DNA of 64,000 nt from NCBI GenBank assembly GCA_947650365.1, contig OX393557.1, positions 30,091,859-30,155,858 on the forward strand, in the 5' to 3' direction. Below are positions 42,361 to 53,735 of the stretch, one piece after another. The position numbers and the translations under genes are program-made. The DNA is from Chamaelirium japonicum. Its lineage: Eukaryota > Streptophyta > Magnoliopsida > Liliales > Melanthiaceae. The notes under the pieces are model-generated. The model had not been told where the DNA came from. It ran no database searches and saw nothing but the letters and a program-made list of their open reading frames with translations. Numbering within the stretch: the stretch's first letter is position 1; every line of letters starts with the position of its first letter.

Positions 42361-43090
42361 CATCAGTGGTTTTAAAGGCGTTCGCCTCAAACGCCTCGAG
42401 GCGATGGCCCGAGGCTCAACACAAAATTCATACGTGGAGAGCTAGAAATGCCTTAACGCTTCATGTGTTACGTGGACGCTTACGAACATGCTATGTTATA
42501 ATTTGAAGAGAACATTGAAACACATCTGGGACTCGGGCATCCCTCGATTTTCTCTAAACAGACTTCCGAACAAACATAAAAGCAACCACTCTCGGTTTCT
42601 CTATCATGAGCCAATAAAACAATAAAAAAGAAAGAAAAGAGAAAAACGTTGTTTCCTTTCAAGATTTATCTTTGATTTCAATGTCTAATATCTAACAACC
42701 TTTCAGTCACCCTTCAATTTCAGTAATATCCTCTCTTCTACGTTAGGGAAGTGCTGATGTAGAGTTTATTTTTGTTTTTTTGTGCCCTTTTCTTTTTGTG
42801 TTTGGATGTTTTATAATAATATTTATAACTAAGATTTAAAAAACAATCCACTTGACTTGTTGGTATTATTTACTTTATTTTTTTAACCTTAATTTTTAAG
42901 ATCTTTGGCTTGTGAATATGGCAAATCAATGATGCTCTTTAATGATCATTGTTAAATTTATATATTATATTTTTTTATTATGTATTTTATCTATAAAATT
43001 GGTAAAAAATATGATACATGTGAGCCTTACGCCTCATGACATAGGAAAGTTTACTGCCTCGCCTCACGTGTTAGGGTTTAAAAACATTAG
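42361..43090. mobile_element. Candidate DNA element with GCCTCG-rich ends
   Basis: The left edge GTGGTTTTAAAGGCG and CCTCGAGGCGATGG, and the right edge GCCTCGCCTCACGTG and GGGTTTAAAAACATT, are roughly mirrored. The middle is A+T-rich. No convincing target duplication, so the borders are tentative. Confidence 0.35.
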
Positions 43091-43276
43091 TCTCGAGCAC
43101 ACCTTCATCCACCTCCTTCCAAACTCCAAAACTTTCCTATCTACATTCTACACGACCTTCTCAATTAAAGAAGTTTTCATTCACCTTCCTCAAGAGAAGG
43201 TTGTTGAGATGCATTCAAGGGAATGTCCAAAGGCACCTCATCATTGACTGCATTTATGGAGAGACTAGGAGTTCAA

Positions 43277-43370
43277 CAATGTTCCCCAGGATCATTCCGT
43301 TGTTCCTGCCTACGCATTTTTTCGAAAAAATGCATAGGAAGGAACATTGGAACGATCTTGAGGAACAATG
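43277..43370. repeat. 94-bp near-perfect hairpin
   Basis: Two 48-base arms overlap at a central CG (GCATTTTTTCGAAAAAATGC) and differ at eight positions, several of which would be G:U pairs in RNA. It could be a tiny fold-back element or a small-RNA precursor. Confidence 0.75.
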
Positions 43371-44699
43371 CCAAATACCCTACAAATGCTTTAAGATGTT
43401 CTTAATCCGTCTACGGTTCTACCTCACAAGCAGGAACTAGATCAGATTATAAAGAACCTATGCTGGTAATTCAACCAACCACTAAGGTCGATCTTGGAAG
43501 GAGGTCCCCAAAGATTGGTGTCACTAAGCAAGAAATGAAATTCCTGGAGATGAATCAAGCTAAGAAGAATTAAAATTCATGCTTGGGACAAAGATATTGG
43601 AAAAGATGTTAGATTTCTTTGCAGCGCTAAAGGGCATGAATCTAGAGTCCTTAGACAGAGAAATTTGTTAGTTGCTATGTTACTACTCGTTACTAAAAGT
43701 TTGGACTTCATACCAGAAACCATCATCTTGAGACACAAGTTATAAGGACTCTTAATCACTAAGGACATTCGTCCCCCTGGTGGACAGATTGTGAGCAGAT
43801 ATAGTACAAAAAAATCTGCCACTAGATAAAATAGTATTTCCAGGAAGTGGCAAAAGCATACAAGACTGAAAGGCACAGAAAGAAAGCTACACCTGCAAGT
43901 CTGCAATAAGCCCTAATCCTAATGCCTCCAAGAAGATGACCTAGTAATGTCACCAGCTATACACTTACCATGGCTGTCCTCATCGCCTGTGGTAACCACA
44001 TGGCAAGAACAACATCACCTATCACACTAAAGGACACTAATTATTTCTATTGGCTCCGGATATTTATGTAGTCCATTCTCTTATATACTCATTGGACGGT
44101 AACTGACTGCACCTTTTCTATATTTGAAATCAATGACACATTCCCACTTACACATCATGTTAAGTTGGAATCATCAGCCATAGCTACCACAGAGGAAATT
44201 ACTCATGTTACATAGATAAGGGGGGGGGGGGGGGGGGGGGGGGGTTTCAACGTCCTCCACTTGGCAACACCGTCAACAGATGCTCTTCGTCTCAAGATTA
44301 GCTTAGAATTCCACAAAATTGGATCCACCAAAACTAACTCACAAACTCCTTTGATTTGTTGGATAAAATAGAAGAAACCAATGGTCTATGGAGGGAAGGA
44401 CTCAAACAAAAGATTTCTCTAGAGTGAAAATCTATCTGTCATCCTTTATCAAGAAGAGATCTTTTGTAAACAAAAATCTAAAATCCAACTAACTCGAGGT
44501 AGGAGGTAGCAACAATACCTACTTCCATAAACTAGTCAAAGGTAAGCTATGAAGCAACTGAATATTTCCAGACGTCCTCCGTATATGTCTTGTATCTTTA
44601 TCGGATATCGATACTTCTTGGATGCTCGGGTTACGTGTTTGATACATTTCATCGAAATCCAAAGTTCAATAAAATTATTTTTTTTTTTATGGATATTGG
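43371..44699. other. No gene identified; G-run
   Basis: Fragmentary frames without recognisable domains. A pure G-run of ~24 bases at 44221-44244 may be misassembled in length. 44530-44700 may be the 5' side of the gypsy relic that follows. Confidence 0.3.
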
Positions 44700-46860
44700 T
44701 TTTTGGGGGAGGGGTGAGGTTTGCAAGGATGAAATTCCTAAGGCAAGCCAAACTACATTGGCTAAATGTGGAACAACAAAGTGCAAGATGGGGTTGAAAT
44801 CAATTGCCATCTGGAAAATGAAGGAGAAACTTTTTGCAAAGTATCTCCCAATCTCTTATAGAGACTGCTTCATTGATCAATTGCATAACATTCAACAAGG
44901 ATCCATGATTGTGGTCGAGTATACAGACAAGTTCAATGAACTGACCATTAGTTGTAAGTTAAAAGAAACTGATCAAACAATAAGTCTCAAGATTTCGTTC
45001 TAGTCTTTGCCTAGACCTCAATCGAGAACTATATCCCCCTAAATTGGATACCCTCGAAAATGCTTTCAATATGGCATACGATTATGAGCAAATTCGAAAG
45101 ACTCATGTTACTTGGAAGTTTGGCTTTCCAGCCAAAGAATTTTCTTCTCGTAATATTCAAACTAGTGATATAAGTATGAAGCCTGCATGTATTGCACCCA
45201 AGGTTTGAAATCTCGGCCGATACCGGTACGTACCGGTTTTGTCCGGTTCGAGCCTGCTACTGTCCTCGATCCCGATACCTGGCTCGTACCGGTATGTACC
45301 AGTCTGTATTGGCCAATTCAGGCAGGTACTGACAGGTTTAGGTTTTTTATTTTTTATTTTTTTGGATTTTTTTCCTCAACCGGTATCAGTCTGTATCAGC
45401 CGGTACTAGTACGTACCGGCTAGTACATATCAGTCAGGGGCCGATCGATACAGTGATTTTGATGCTTGATTGCACCTAACCACAACAGAGGTAGCAATCC
45501 CTCTGTTCAATCTCCTTTCGGTAACAAAGTTAAAATCACCTATGACTGAATCATCCAAACAAGGTAGTAGTGATCCAGTTTGTTTCAAATGCCATAAGAG
45601 AGAATACATTGCTCCTCAATGTCTTCAAAAGAATCTCCATATTGATACTGTGGAAGAAGGGAAAATGAAGAACACATTGAAGATGTCTCTTAGATTAAGG
45701 AAGGTGCGAGTGATGAGGATTCTTTTGATGAGAGTACATTACTGTAATGTGTTGTATCTCAACCTCATCGAAGAATGATGATGATCAGAAGTGTACAACT
45801 TTACACACAAAAATGTGTGCAAAAGAACCGTAAGGAATCATTGAGTCAGGAAGTTGCATGAATGTGGTGTCAAAGATGGCATTGGAGTGTATGCAACTCC
45901 CACCTGAGTCACACCCTCAGCCTTATAAGCTGACTTGGGTTGATCACACCACTATCCATATTAATCAATGGTGTTTGGTCCATCTTCACTTTGCAACTTA
46001 CAAGAACCAAGATCTGGTGTGACGTTCTTCCGATAGATGTAACCCACATTATGTTGAGAAGACCATGGATTTAGGACATGGGCATTGTTCATTATGAAAA
46101 ATCAAACAACTAGATTTTTAAGTATGTGGGTAAGAAGATCACTTTGAAACCATCCAAGCCCAAAGTTGAATCGAAATCGAAATCGAAGTCAAAAGTGGAG
46201 ATGAAAGAGAATCTAAAGCCTCCAAATCAAAAGTTCATAATGACAAACCTTTGCATATCTTGAACAAGAAGCAATTTGAAAATCGGAGTCAAAACGGTCT
46301 ATGTTGTTATTACAAAGGATGTGCCAGAGGCGCAAAAAGTACAAGATATCCCTCAGAAAGAGATTCTAGTATTAAAAGAGTTCTATGGTGTTATCCCCGA
46401 GAACTTACTAGATGAGTTACCACCATTAAGGGATTATTCAATATGCAATTGATTTGGTTCCCGGACGACTTTAACTAATATGCATCATGATCGAATGAAT
46501 CTGAAAGAACATTTTGAGTTGAAACAACAAGTTAATGAGCTTAAACGGAAGTGGTTTATCTAAGAAAGCATGAGTCCTTGCTCTGTTCCGCCTCTGCTCA
46601 TGCCAAATAAGGATGGTAGTTGGTGAATGTGTGCTGACAACAGAGCAATTAATAAGATCATCATCAAGTATAGGTTTCCCATACCAATACTTGATGGCAT
46701 GTTGGATATGATAGCGGGTGCCATGATTTTTTCTAAAATAGATCTGAAGAGTGGCTACCATATCAGCATATCCATGTTCGGCCAAGCAACGAATGGAAGA
46801 CAAAGTTCAACGATGTACCTGAAGAACAAGCAGGGAAGTGACTGTCGAAATTCTTCGGAA
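44700..46860 (+). pseudogene. Decayed Ty3/gypsy gag-protease-RT relic
   Basis: In order on the plus strand: a gag core with WKMKEKLFAKYLPISYRD and QGSMIVVEYTDKF (about 44800-45000); after a frameshift LCLDLNRELYPP (about 45005-45040); a zinc knuckle CFKCHKREYIAPQC with Tyr for the usual His (about 45590); a protease region with MALECMQLPPESHPQPYKLT and HIMLRRPW (about 45870-46070); and RT with [20 protein letters not shown] and [12 protein letters not shown] (about 46640-46765). Many stops and shifts. It ends abruptly before the catalytic YxDD. Spacing suggests a chromovirus-type gypsy, inferred. An hAT-like element splits gag from the zinc knuckle. Confidence 0.85.
45199..45468. mobile_element. 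hAT-like MITE (GTACCGG type) inside the gypsy relic
   Basis: Perfect 8-bp duplication ATTGCACC at 45191-45198 and 45469-45476. Ends CAAGGTTTGAAATC and, read inward from the right, CAAGCATCAAAATC. The 270-bp body is rich in TACCGGTACG / CGGTAC repeats. No coding capacity. Confidence 0.85.
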
Positions 46861-46918
46861 TGAAACTCATCAAGAACTAGTGACTTCTAAGAGATCATGT
46901 CATTCCACCACCGCCCAT

Positions 46919-47013
46919 GGGGGATAAGTTATACATAGAACCACATATAGTTTGGCCGATTGTGAACTGATCAATCGGTCAAACTATAAGGGTTCTATGC
47001 ATAATTATCCCCC
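46919..47013. repeat. 95-bp hairpin, short relative of the GTAAATTAC-type MITEs
   Basis: GGGGGATAAGTTATACATAG is mirrored by CTATGCATAATTATCCCCC, and ATATAGTTTGGCCGATTG by CAATCGGTCAAACTATA. The ATAGTTTGACCGATT phrase also occurs in the 240-bp MITEs, so this may be a deletion derivative. Confidence 0.7.
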
Positions 47014-47529
47014 AGGCAATTCAAAACATCATTGCCATCTACTACAATGAAACACTTGTCAGTAAATTAATATGAAATTAGTTGTCTGAATTAGCAGTAC
47101 GAGATGACGCTTGTACAATTCTCGAAAATGAATTCTAAACTTTGATGACTCTAATTGTGCACGCATTCCGATTATGTGATGGATATTGATGGGTGATGAT
47201 ATGGACATGGTACCCAATATGGTTAAGTATATGGCTCTATGATGACTTTTACATGGTGATACATGTGGGTTGATATTTGTTATGAGTTTTTGATATAAGG
47301 AAGATATTAAAACTCATGGAAGTTATGTTATTAAACACATAAGTTGGCAGGAATCAAAACACATATACGAGCAATAATAAGAGTAAAGATGGGTCACATG
47401 TTGCAGAGAATATCACATATTGATGAATGTGAGGTATAAGTCGACAAGGATTACAACTTGGACCCCCAGTATATTCCAACAATCGGGATATCCACACATT
47501 CATTGTATAATGACAATTAGCACAGCTAC
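47014..47529. other. No gene seen
   Basis: A+T-rich sequence; no repeat or coding signal recognised. Confidence 0.3.
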
Positions 47530-47785
47530 ACCCCTACTTAAATATTAGACTTTATCCCCCCAATCCGACATAAAAGTAAAAAAAAAATTGGGGGGGGGGG
47601 GGGGGGGGGTTAACTCCAAATTTGGACATAAAAGTGGGGGCAATTAAAAAAAAAAGGGGGTTAACTCAACTTTCAACACAGTCAAGTGATGGATTGGGGG
47701 GTAAGGTCTAAATTTTAAAAATGTGGGGGTGTCACTCAAATTTGAACATAAAAGTGGGTGGGTAAGACAAAAAACCCCCCATAAA
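47530..47785. mobile_element. MITE-like element with homopolymer tracts
   Basis: TAGACTTTATCCCCCCAA near 47547 and phrases such as GGGGGGTAAGGTCTAAATTT (47695) and GGACATAAAAGTGGGGG are roughly mirrored, in the style of the TTTTGACTTTGCC elements. An 18-base G-run lies at 47592-47609. Confidence 0.5.
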
Positions 47786-48180
47786 TAAAGGAATAAAAGG
47801 TTAAACAATTGGTATTGTACATAGTCTAGAAAGGATCAATACCAACCAACTAAACAACAACAAAAAAGGCCTGAAACCTGAAAATATTAAGAAAACTAAG
47901 ATTCATTTGCGAGAAATGGAATTACAATATTTTCTGTTGGTCCCTCGGATAAATAAACAAGAAGATTATGCTCAAGCATACTAAAACCAGCAGAAGAAAT
48001 TGACCATCAGCTTGAATACAAGATCCTAATCATCCACTATCACAAAGAAAATGATCACACAGATATCAGCACAACAGTGTTCAACTATATTTAGATAAAT
48101 ACATAACTAAGCTAAAATTAATCTGATTATCCAAAATCAGCAGAAGATAAATTAGTCTATGCGCATCGAAAGAATCAAAA
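47786..48180. other. No gene seen
   Basis: A+T-rich; nothing recognised. Confidence 0.3.
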
Positions 48181-48600
48181 AAACAAAGAGAATCATAGAA
48201 TACAAATCTGCAGGTAAGTTTACCGATTCAACCGTTGGGAGAGGAGGTACGGCCCGAATCGGAGCTGGAAGGGGGAGGAGGGGTGGCCGGGAGACCTAGC
48301 AGGGGGAAGATCGACGGCCAGGAGACCTCGCAGGGAATCGGTGGCCGGGAGTCCTCGCAGGTGAGGATCGACGGCCCGGAGTGCTTGCAGGGGAGGATTG
48401 GCGGCCGGGAGTGCTCGCAGGGGAGGATCGGAGACCGGGAGACCTCGCAGGGGGAGGATCGGCAGCAGGGAGAGCTCGATCGCACGGGGAGGAGGGGCGG
48501 AGCACCGCGAGCGCAAGATCTTTTCTTGGGGTTTCGTAGGAGGGGAGATCGATTACTTTGGGATTTTTTTTTTCAAAATGTCATTATAGAAAGAAAGTAA
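48181..48600. repeat. GC-rich ~30-bp minisatellite with first-exon look
   Basis: From ~48290 to 48475 about six copies of GAGGATCGGCGGCCGGGAG plus TGCTCGCAGGG-like sequence follow one another. Open frames on all three minus frames and the plus strand are a consequence. On the minus strand the composition resembles a GC-rich 5' UTR, but no downstream exons are seen. Confidence 0.6.
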
Positions 48601-48639
48601 TTATAATTTTAACGGCCTACTTAGCCTTGAGTTCTTTTA

Positions 48640-49190
48640 GCGGATGTTACATTAGTTAAAGGACATACAATATTTCAATATCGCATCAAGTCCCTTGTTG
48701 TAGGAAGAGTAAACATTCATCTCCAAAAAGAGTATCAATATGTCATCAACAAAAATATACAATAGACACAGTGCATGTAGAGTTTTCTACAATGATTTCA
48801 CTGTAGCCGCTACAGTGAAACCGCTGTAGCAAGAGTATCAATTTGATTTTTGTCAGAGTATCAATTTAATTTTGTCAGAGTATCAATTTAGCGAATTGAC
48901 TGTTGCTATAGTGATTTCACTATAACTGTTACAGTGATTTGATTGTAGCAAGAGTATCAATTAACTGAATGAAAACTCTTGTTACGGTGAAATCATTGTA
49001 GCAACTACAGTGAAATCACTGTAGCAACCGCTACATGCATAGTGTCACCTGACGAATAGATACTTTTGTTGATGACGGATGTATACTTTTTCTGGAGACG
49101 TATATATACTCTTCTAATAGTTAGGGACCTGTTGTACAAATGTATCCCTTAGATATGGACTTTAGGCAATATCCTAACTAATCATGTCTC
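48640..49190. mobile_element. Hairpin-motif DNA element
   Basis: The left edge TTAGTTAAAGGACATACAA resembles the left edge at 54911 (TTAGCTAAAGGACAAG). The body holds alternating CTACAGTGA / TCACTGTAG motifs and GAGTATCAATT spacers. The right edge has GTTAGGGACCTGTTGTACAA and TTTAGGCAATATCCTAA. Non-coding. Confidence 0.6.
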
Positions 49191-49264
49191 TTAGATTAAA
49201 TTAAGACCTCACGAGGGATTTAAAACTAATTACTCCAAAATAATATCAAAAGTGGCCATGTGAC

Positions 49265-49705
49265 CAATGTTTTCGAAACCGGACCGTTCATCGAACTTAG
49301 AAGGGGACCGAGTTATGGGACATCGGTTCAACTGCCGGGTCAACCTCATGGTTGAACCATGATATCATCATTATATCATACCTAAATTAATTATTATTTT
49401 TTTAAAAAAAAAATAATATTTTCTATTATTTTTTTAAAAAATTATAATGTCACCTAAAATAATTAACTTCTAGCAAATGCCACCGAAGAGACGAAGAGAA
49501 CGACAAACAAAATCAAGGATTTAAGAACCTTTTAGTAAACAACGATTCGATGAACCGTCGAACGGATCACGTGGGTTGGCGGTTTTTGTGGAGTTTAACA
49601 ATTGTTTATCGTATAATTCAAGTTTTTCTGTTTCTCAGACCCAAAATCTGGAACCGGTTCACGGGTCCAGCGATTGAACAGTCTGATCCGGGTTTTAAAA
49701 CATTG
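49265..49705. mobile_element. hAT-like element (CAATGTTTT type)
   Basis: Ends CAATGTTTTCGAAACCGG and, read inward from the right, CAATGTTTTAAAACCCGG. Candidate 8-bp duplication CATGTGAC / CATCTCAC with two mismatches. The same family gives the element at 56500. Confidence 0.75.
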
Positions 49706-50273
49706 CATCTCACATTGTAGCATGTAGGTGCCGTAATGCGAATGCCACATCAAAATTTTTTTTTACATGACAAGTCAAAACCGATATTCCAAATATAGGG
49801 CTTAAAACCTGATATTCAGATTATCGGATTTAATAGAAAACCCACGATAAGTTTGGACACTTGGCTTTTTTTTCAGCTAAAAAACTGGTATTTCAAATAT
49901 TGAGTTTAAACCCGGTATTTGGAATACCGTTTGACATCACACCAACAGCCACTTTTGAAATTAATTTGGCCAGGTGGCTAAAATGTAATTTTTTTATGGA
50001 TCAATTTGACTTACCCCCTGTGTTAATAGGTCTCCTAAAATGATTTCAATTAGAGTTACCTCCAAAAAACTTAAACACCCACCAAATGCCTATTTGGTAT
50101 TATGAGATACCCTGAATTTTGTCTAATTATCACACTTTTAATTTTGGTGTGTGTGTGTGTGTGGGGTGTGTGTGTGTGTTAAGTCAAAGTTGGACATAAA
50201 CTCTAATTGAAATCATTTTAGGGGAGTAAGTCTAATTGGCCTATTAACTCGGGGGGGTTTGGGTTTGGGTAAG
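49706..50273. other. No gene seen; inverted-repeat debris and (GT)n
   Basis: Phrases CCGATATTCCAAATA and CCGGTATTTGGAATACCG are roughly mirrored at 49780-49930. A (GT)n tract lies at 50148-50178, followed by GGGGAGTAAGTCTAATT phrases of MITE style. Confidence 0.4.
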
Positions 50274-50408
50274 TCATATTGACCATTTTTTTTTATAAAA
50301 AAAAAACCATTATAGAAAAATACCCTTTAATTTTTGGAAGAGTTAGACTTAAATCCTTTCAGCATATTCTATATAGTGCATGCCCATGCCAATTGGTATG
50401 GAGCGGGC
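50274..50408. repeat. Contig-end sequence duplicated across the gap (left copy)
   Basis: TCATATTGACC...GGAGCGGGC here matches 50941-51072 in the same orientation, differing only in T, A and C run lengths that I can see. It suggests the same locus assembled twice. Confidence 0.85.
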
Positions 50409-50409
50409 A

Positions 50410-50424
50410 ACACGCGATCTAGTG
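50410..50424. other. Probable residual PacBio barcode (left of gap)
   Basis: ACACGCGATCTAGTG is the exact reverse complement of the bases at 50925-50939. From memory this is 15 of 16 bases of a PacBio barcode (bc1012, ACACTAGATCGCGTGT). It is not plant sequence. Confidence 0.75.
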
Positions 50425-50924
50425 NNNNNNNNNNNNNNNNNNNNNNNNNNNNNNNNNNNNNNNNNNNNNNNNNNNNNNNNNNNNNNNNNNNNNNNNNNNN
50501 NNNNNNNNNNNNNNNNNNNNNNNNNNNNNNNNNNNNNNNNNNNNNNNNNNNNNNNNNNNNNNNNNNNNNNNNNNNNNNNNNNNNNNNNNNNNNNNNNNNN
50601 NNNNNNNNNNNNNNNNNNNNNNNNNNNNNNNNNNNNNNNNNNNNNNNNNNNNNNNNNNNNNNNNNNNNNNNNNNNNNNNNNNNNNNNNNNNNNNNNNNNN
50701 NNNNNNNNNNNNNNNNNNNNNNNNNNNNNNNNNNNNNNNNNNNNNNNNNNNNNNNNNNNNNNNNNNNNNNNNNNNNNNNNNNNNNNNNNNNNNNNNNNNN
50801 NNNNNNNNNNNNNNNNNNNNNNNNNNNNNNNNNNNNNNNNNNNNNNNNNNNNNNNNNNNNNNNNNNNNNNNNNNNNNNNNNNNNNNNNNNNNNNNNNNNN
50901 NNNNNNNNNNNNNNNNNNNNNNNN
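50425..50924. other. Assembly gap, 500 N
   Basis: Exactly 500 unknown bases, the round size used for gaps of unknown length. Both flanks carry the same barcode-like tag and then duplicated sequence. Confidence 0.97.
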
Positions 50925-50939
50925 CACTAGATCGCGTGT
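50925..50939. other. Probable residual PacBio barcode (right of gap)
   Basis: CACTAGATCGCGTGT mirrors the tag on the left of the gap, then genomic sequence restarts at ~50940. Confidence 0.75.
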
Positions 50940-50940
50940 T

Positions 50941-51072
50941 TCATATTGACCATTTTTTTTATAAAAAAAAACCATTATAGAAAAATACCCTTTAATTTTT
51001 GGAAGAGTTAGACTTAAATCCTTCAGCATATTCTATATAGTGCATGCCCATGCCAATTGGTATGGAGCGGGC
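50941..51072. repeat. Contig-end sequence duplicated across the gap (right copy)
   Basis: Same sequence and orientation as 50274-50408, then continuing into unique sequence (GCCTTCGGCACGACC). Confidence 0.85.
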
Positions 51073-51099
51073 GCCTTCGGCACGACCCCCCCAACCCAG

Positions 51100-51102
<3 letters not shown>

Positions 51103-51188
<86 letters not shown>
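51103..51188. repeat. (GA)n microsatellite
   Basis: ~86 bp of pure GA. A second pure GA tract lies at 51430-51494, and broken GA/CT tracts at 51950, 52145-52290, 52430-52500, 52615-52672, 53900-54170 and 54590-54810. Confidence 0.95.
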
Positions 51189-51192
<4 letters not shown>

Positions 51193-51427
51193 GAAGAATG
51201 ATTGCCGACCGACATGCTCTCTCTCGTCGTCAGGGCGCCCGCCGCATTGAACAAAGTCCAGCAATGGCAGTTAGAATCAATTATTGGCAAGAACCAAAAG
51301 ATATCCAATTTTACAAAAAAAAAAAAACAGAGTTTCAAATCAACATCGGAGAGAGATGGATAGGGATCTGGCTACGCGTCCTGGATGCTCAACCGACATA
51401 CTGAATTTGCCACAAAGATCTTTCTTC

Positions 51428-51495
<68 letters not shown>

Positions 51496-51498
<3 letters not shown>

Positions 51499-52135
51499 TG
51501 GATGTTATCCGGTGGGGAACCGAAGGACATGGACATACCGTTGCTTTGGCAATCCCTTGGTGGCCTCCATCGGTGAGAGGATGATATACACAAACCTCAC
51601 CCCCCCCTTCTCTCTTTCCCCCCCCCCCCCCTCTCTCTCCTCTCTCTCTCTCTCTCTGAATCCGACAAATCAAGCAAAGAAATAAGATCAAATCAAACAT
51701 AAATCTCCCAATGCGTGCAAAGCACCTTGGTGATCACTTCAAAAGCGTTCAGCATTTGGAGATCGGATCCCATGGTGGCGGAGATCGCCAGAGAAAAGTA
51801 TAGATTTTTGACGGCTTCGACAGAGACCTTGGATGTTATCTAGTGGGGAACCGAAGGACATGGACACACCGTTGCTTTGTAATCCCTTGGTGGTGTCCAT
51901 CGGTGAGAGGATGATATACACAAACCTCAAACCCCCCCCCCCCCCCCTCTATCTCTCTGAATCCAACAAATCAAGCAAAGAATAAAATCAAATCAAACGT
52001 AAACCTCCCAATGCGTGCAAAGCACCTCGGTGATCGCTTCAAGTGTTCAGCATTGGAGATCGGATCCCATGGTGGAAGAGATTGCCGGAGAACAATACAA
52101 ATTTTTGGCGGCTTCGGTGGTCTCCCCCAAAAGGT
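51496..52135. repeat. ~330-bp tandem duplication
   Basis: ACCTTGGATGTTATC at 51496 and 51826, then shared GGGGAACCGAAGGACATGGA, GATGATATACACAAACCTCA and AATGCGTGCAAAGCACCT blocks, give two full copies with a short third start. C-runs at 51617-51631 and 51933-51946 differ in length between copies. Confidence 0.85.
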
Positions 52136-52177
52136 CGAATTGGAGAGAGAGATCGGAGAGAGAGAGAGAGATTATGG

Positions 52178-52224
<47 letters not shown>

Positions 52225-52319
52225 AGAGATCATGGGTAAGAGAGAGACACGAAGAGAGAGAGAGATCGTGGGAGAGAGAGACAGATGGAGAGAAAGAGAG
52301 ATCAGAGCCGTTCGATTAG

Positions 52320-52632
52320 ATGGATATAGAGTTCATGATTAAAAATCTACCCAATTTGTACGAAGTGGGAGCCTTCAGTGCGACCCCGGCCCCCTAACCC
52401 AACCCACCCATTGCACCCACCGTGAGGAGAAGAGAGATTGTGGGGGAGAGACAGAGAGAGAGAGAGAGAGATCGGGGAAGAGAGAGAGAGAGATTAGAAT
52501 GGGAAAGATAGAGAAAGAGATCATGCCCGTCGGTACTCGGACGGCCGACTTCGATCGCATCACACACTCAATCGCCTTCGACGACATCAACATTTCAACG
52601 GTCGTATCTTACTTCTCTCTCTCTCTCTCTCT

Positions 52633-52675
<43 letters not shown>

Positions 52676-53084
52676 GGTACACCGCCGACATCCCTTTGCC
52701 ACATCAGGATTGCCCAATCGGTACATTGAAGTAAGACCAAACCGACATACAAAGGGTTGGCTGCAATGAGGTGCCAATCAAGCCAATATTATGAGCAGAC
52801 ACCCCTTTGCGTGCCAATTTGGGTTGAGTACGAATCATCGTTCGGGTATGGGTGTAACGAACGGTTATGATGTGCCAAGCAAACCAAGCATTTATCTATT
52901 ATGCATGCCATAGGATAATGCAACAATCCATATGTAAAGTTAAATAGAAGTACAAATGGCTGTGATGCGTCGCCTTACATATGGGATGCCTTATGTAATC
53001 ACGACTCTTAACTGTATAACAATAAAACATTGAGACTAAATCCCCAAATAGTTCGGCTATAAATTTTAGATCCTTGGTCAACAA
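52320..53084. other. No gene seen
   Basis: Besides GA/CT tracts there is GGGTGTAACGAACGG near 52851, shared with 14272. No supported frame. Confidence 0.35.
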
Positions 53085-53735
53085 ATCCAGTTGTTGGAAG
53101 TAGTTGGTGGTGAGAATTTACCCGATGTGAAAAACACCCAACATAATTAAAAACCTAAAAAAAGTTTCAGATCAAAACATTGAATGAACTAGCAAAAGAT
53201 AATATGAGATAAAAGAAATTAAGATGTGAAGAATTTGCTCGATGTGAAGAACCCACACAAAAACCTGAAGAACCAAAAAAATGATTTAGATCAAAGAAAA
53301 AAAAACAAAAAATTAAATAAAAATTCTGAAAAGAATAAATAGAGTAAATATGTGGATGATGGTAGGTATGCATACCTTCCAATTGTGGCTAATTTTCCTT
53401 CTCTCTTTTTGCTGTGTCGATTCAGTTGTTGGAAGTAGTTGGTGGTGATAATTTATCCAATTTCTCGAACACTCAACACAAAAACCTGAAAAAAAGATTT
53501 AGATCAAAGTAAAAAAAACAGAAACTAAATAAAAATTTCGAAAAGAAACTAAAATTGTGGCTGATGATAGGTATGCATACCTTCGAGTGAGAATTTGCCC
53601 GATGTGAAGAACACCCAAGCCAAAACTTGAAAAAATAGGATTGAAATCAAAGAAAAAAAACCATAAACTAAATTAAAATTATGAAAAGAGGTTGATGGTA
53701 GGTATGCATACCCTCGAACTATGGCTAAGTGCATG
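53085..53735. repeat. Three or four diverged tandem units
   Basis: CAGTTGTTGGAAGTAGTTGG recurs at ~53089 and ~53423, GAATTTGCCCGATGTGAAGA-like phrases at ~53119, 53231 and 53586, and GGTAGGTATGCATACC-like phrases at ~53362, 53566 and 53698. Units are unequal in length, A-rich and non-coding. Confidence 0.7.

Noticed and set aside
42361..43090. Full hAT call for the GCCTCG-rich stretch
   Set aside because: I could not find a matching 8-bp duplication; kept only as a tentative element.
48220..48600. Possible secreted or repeat protein on either strand
   Set aside because: Four overlapping frames follow a ~30-bp minisatellite, so coding is not supported.
50334..51029. Long frames spanning the N gap
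   Set aside because: They are made of unknown bases and cross a probable assembly artefact.
51033..52342. RERERE and SLSLSL proteins
   Set aside because: They are microsatellite translations. The same applies at 53729-54221 and 54608-54898.
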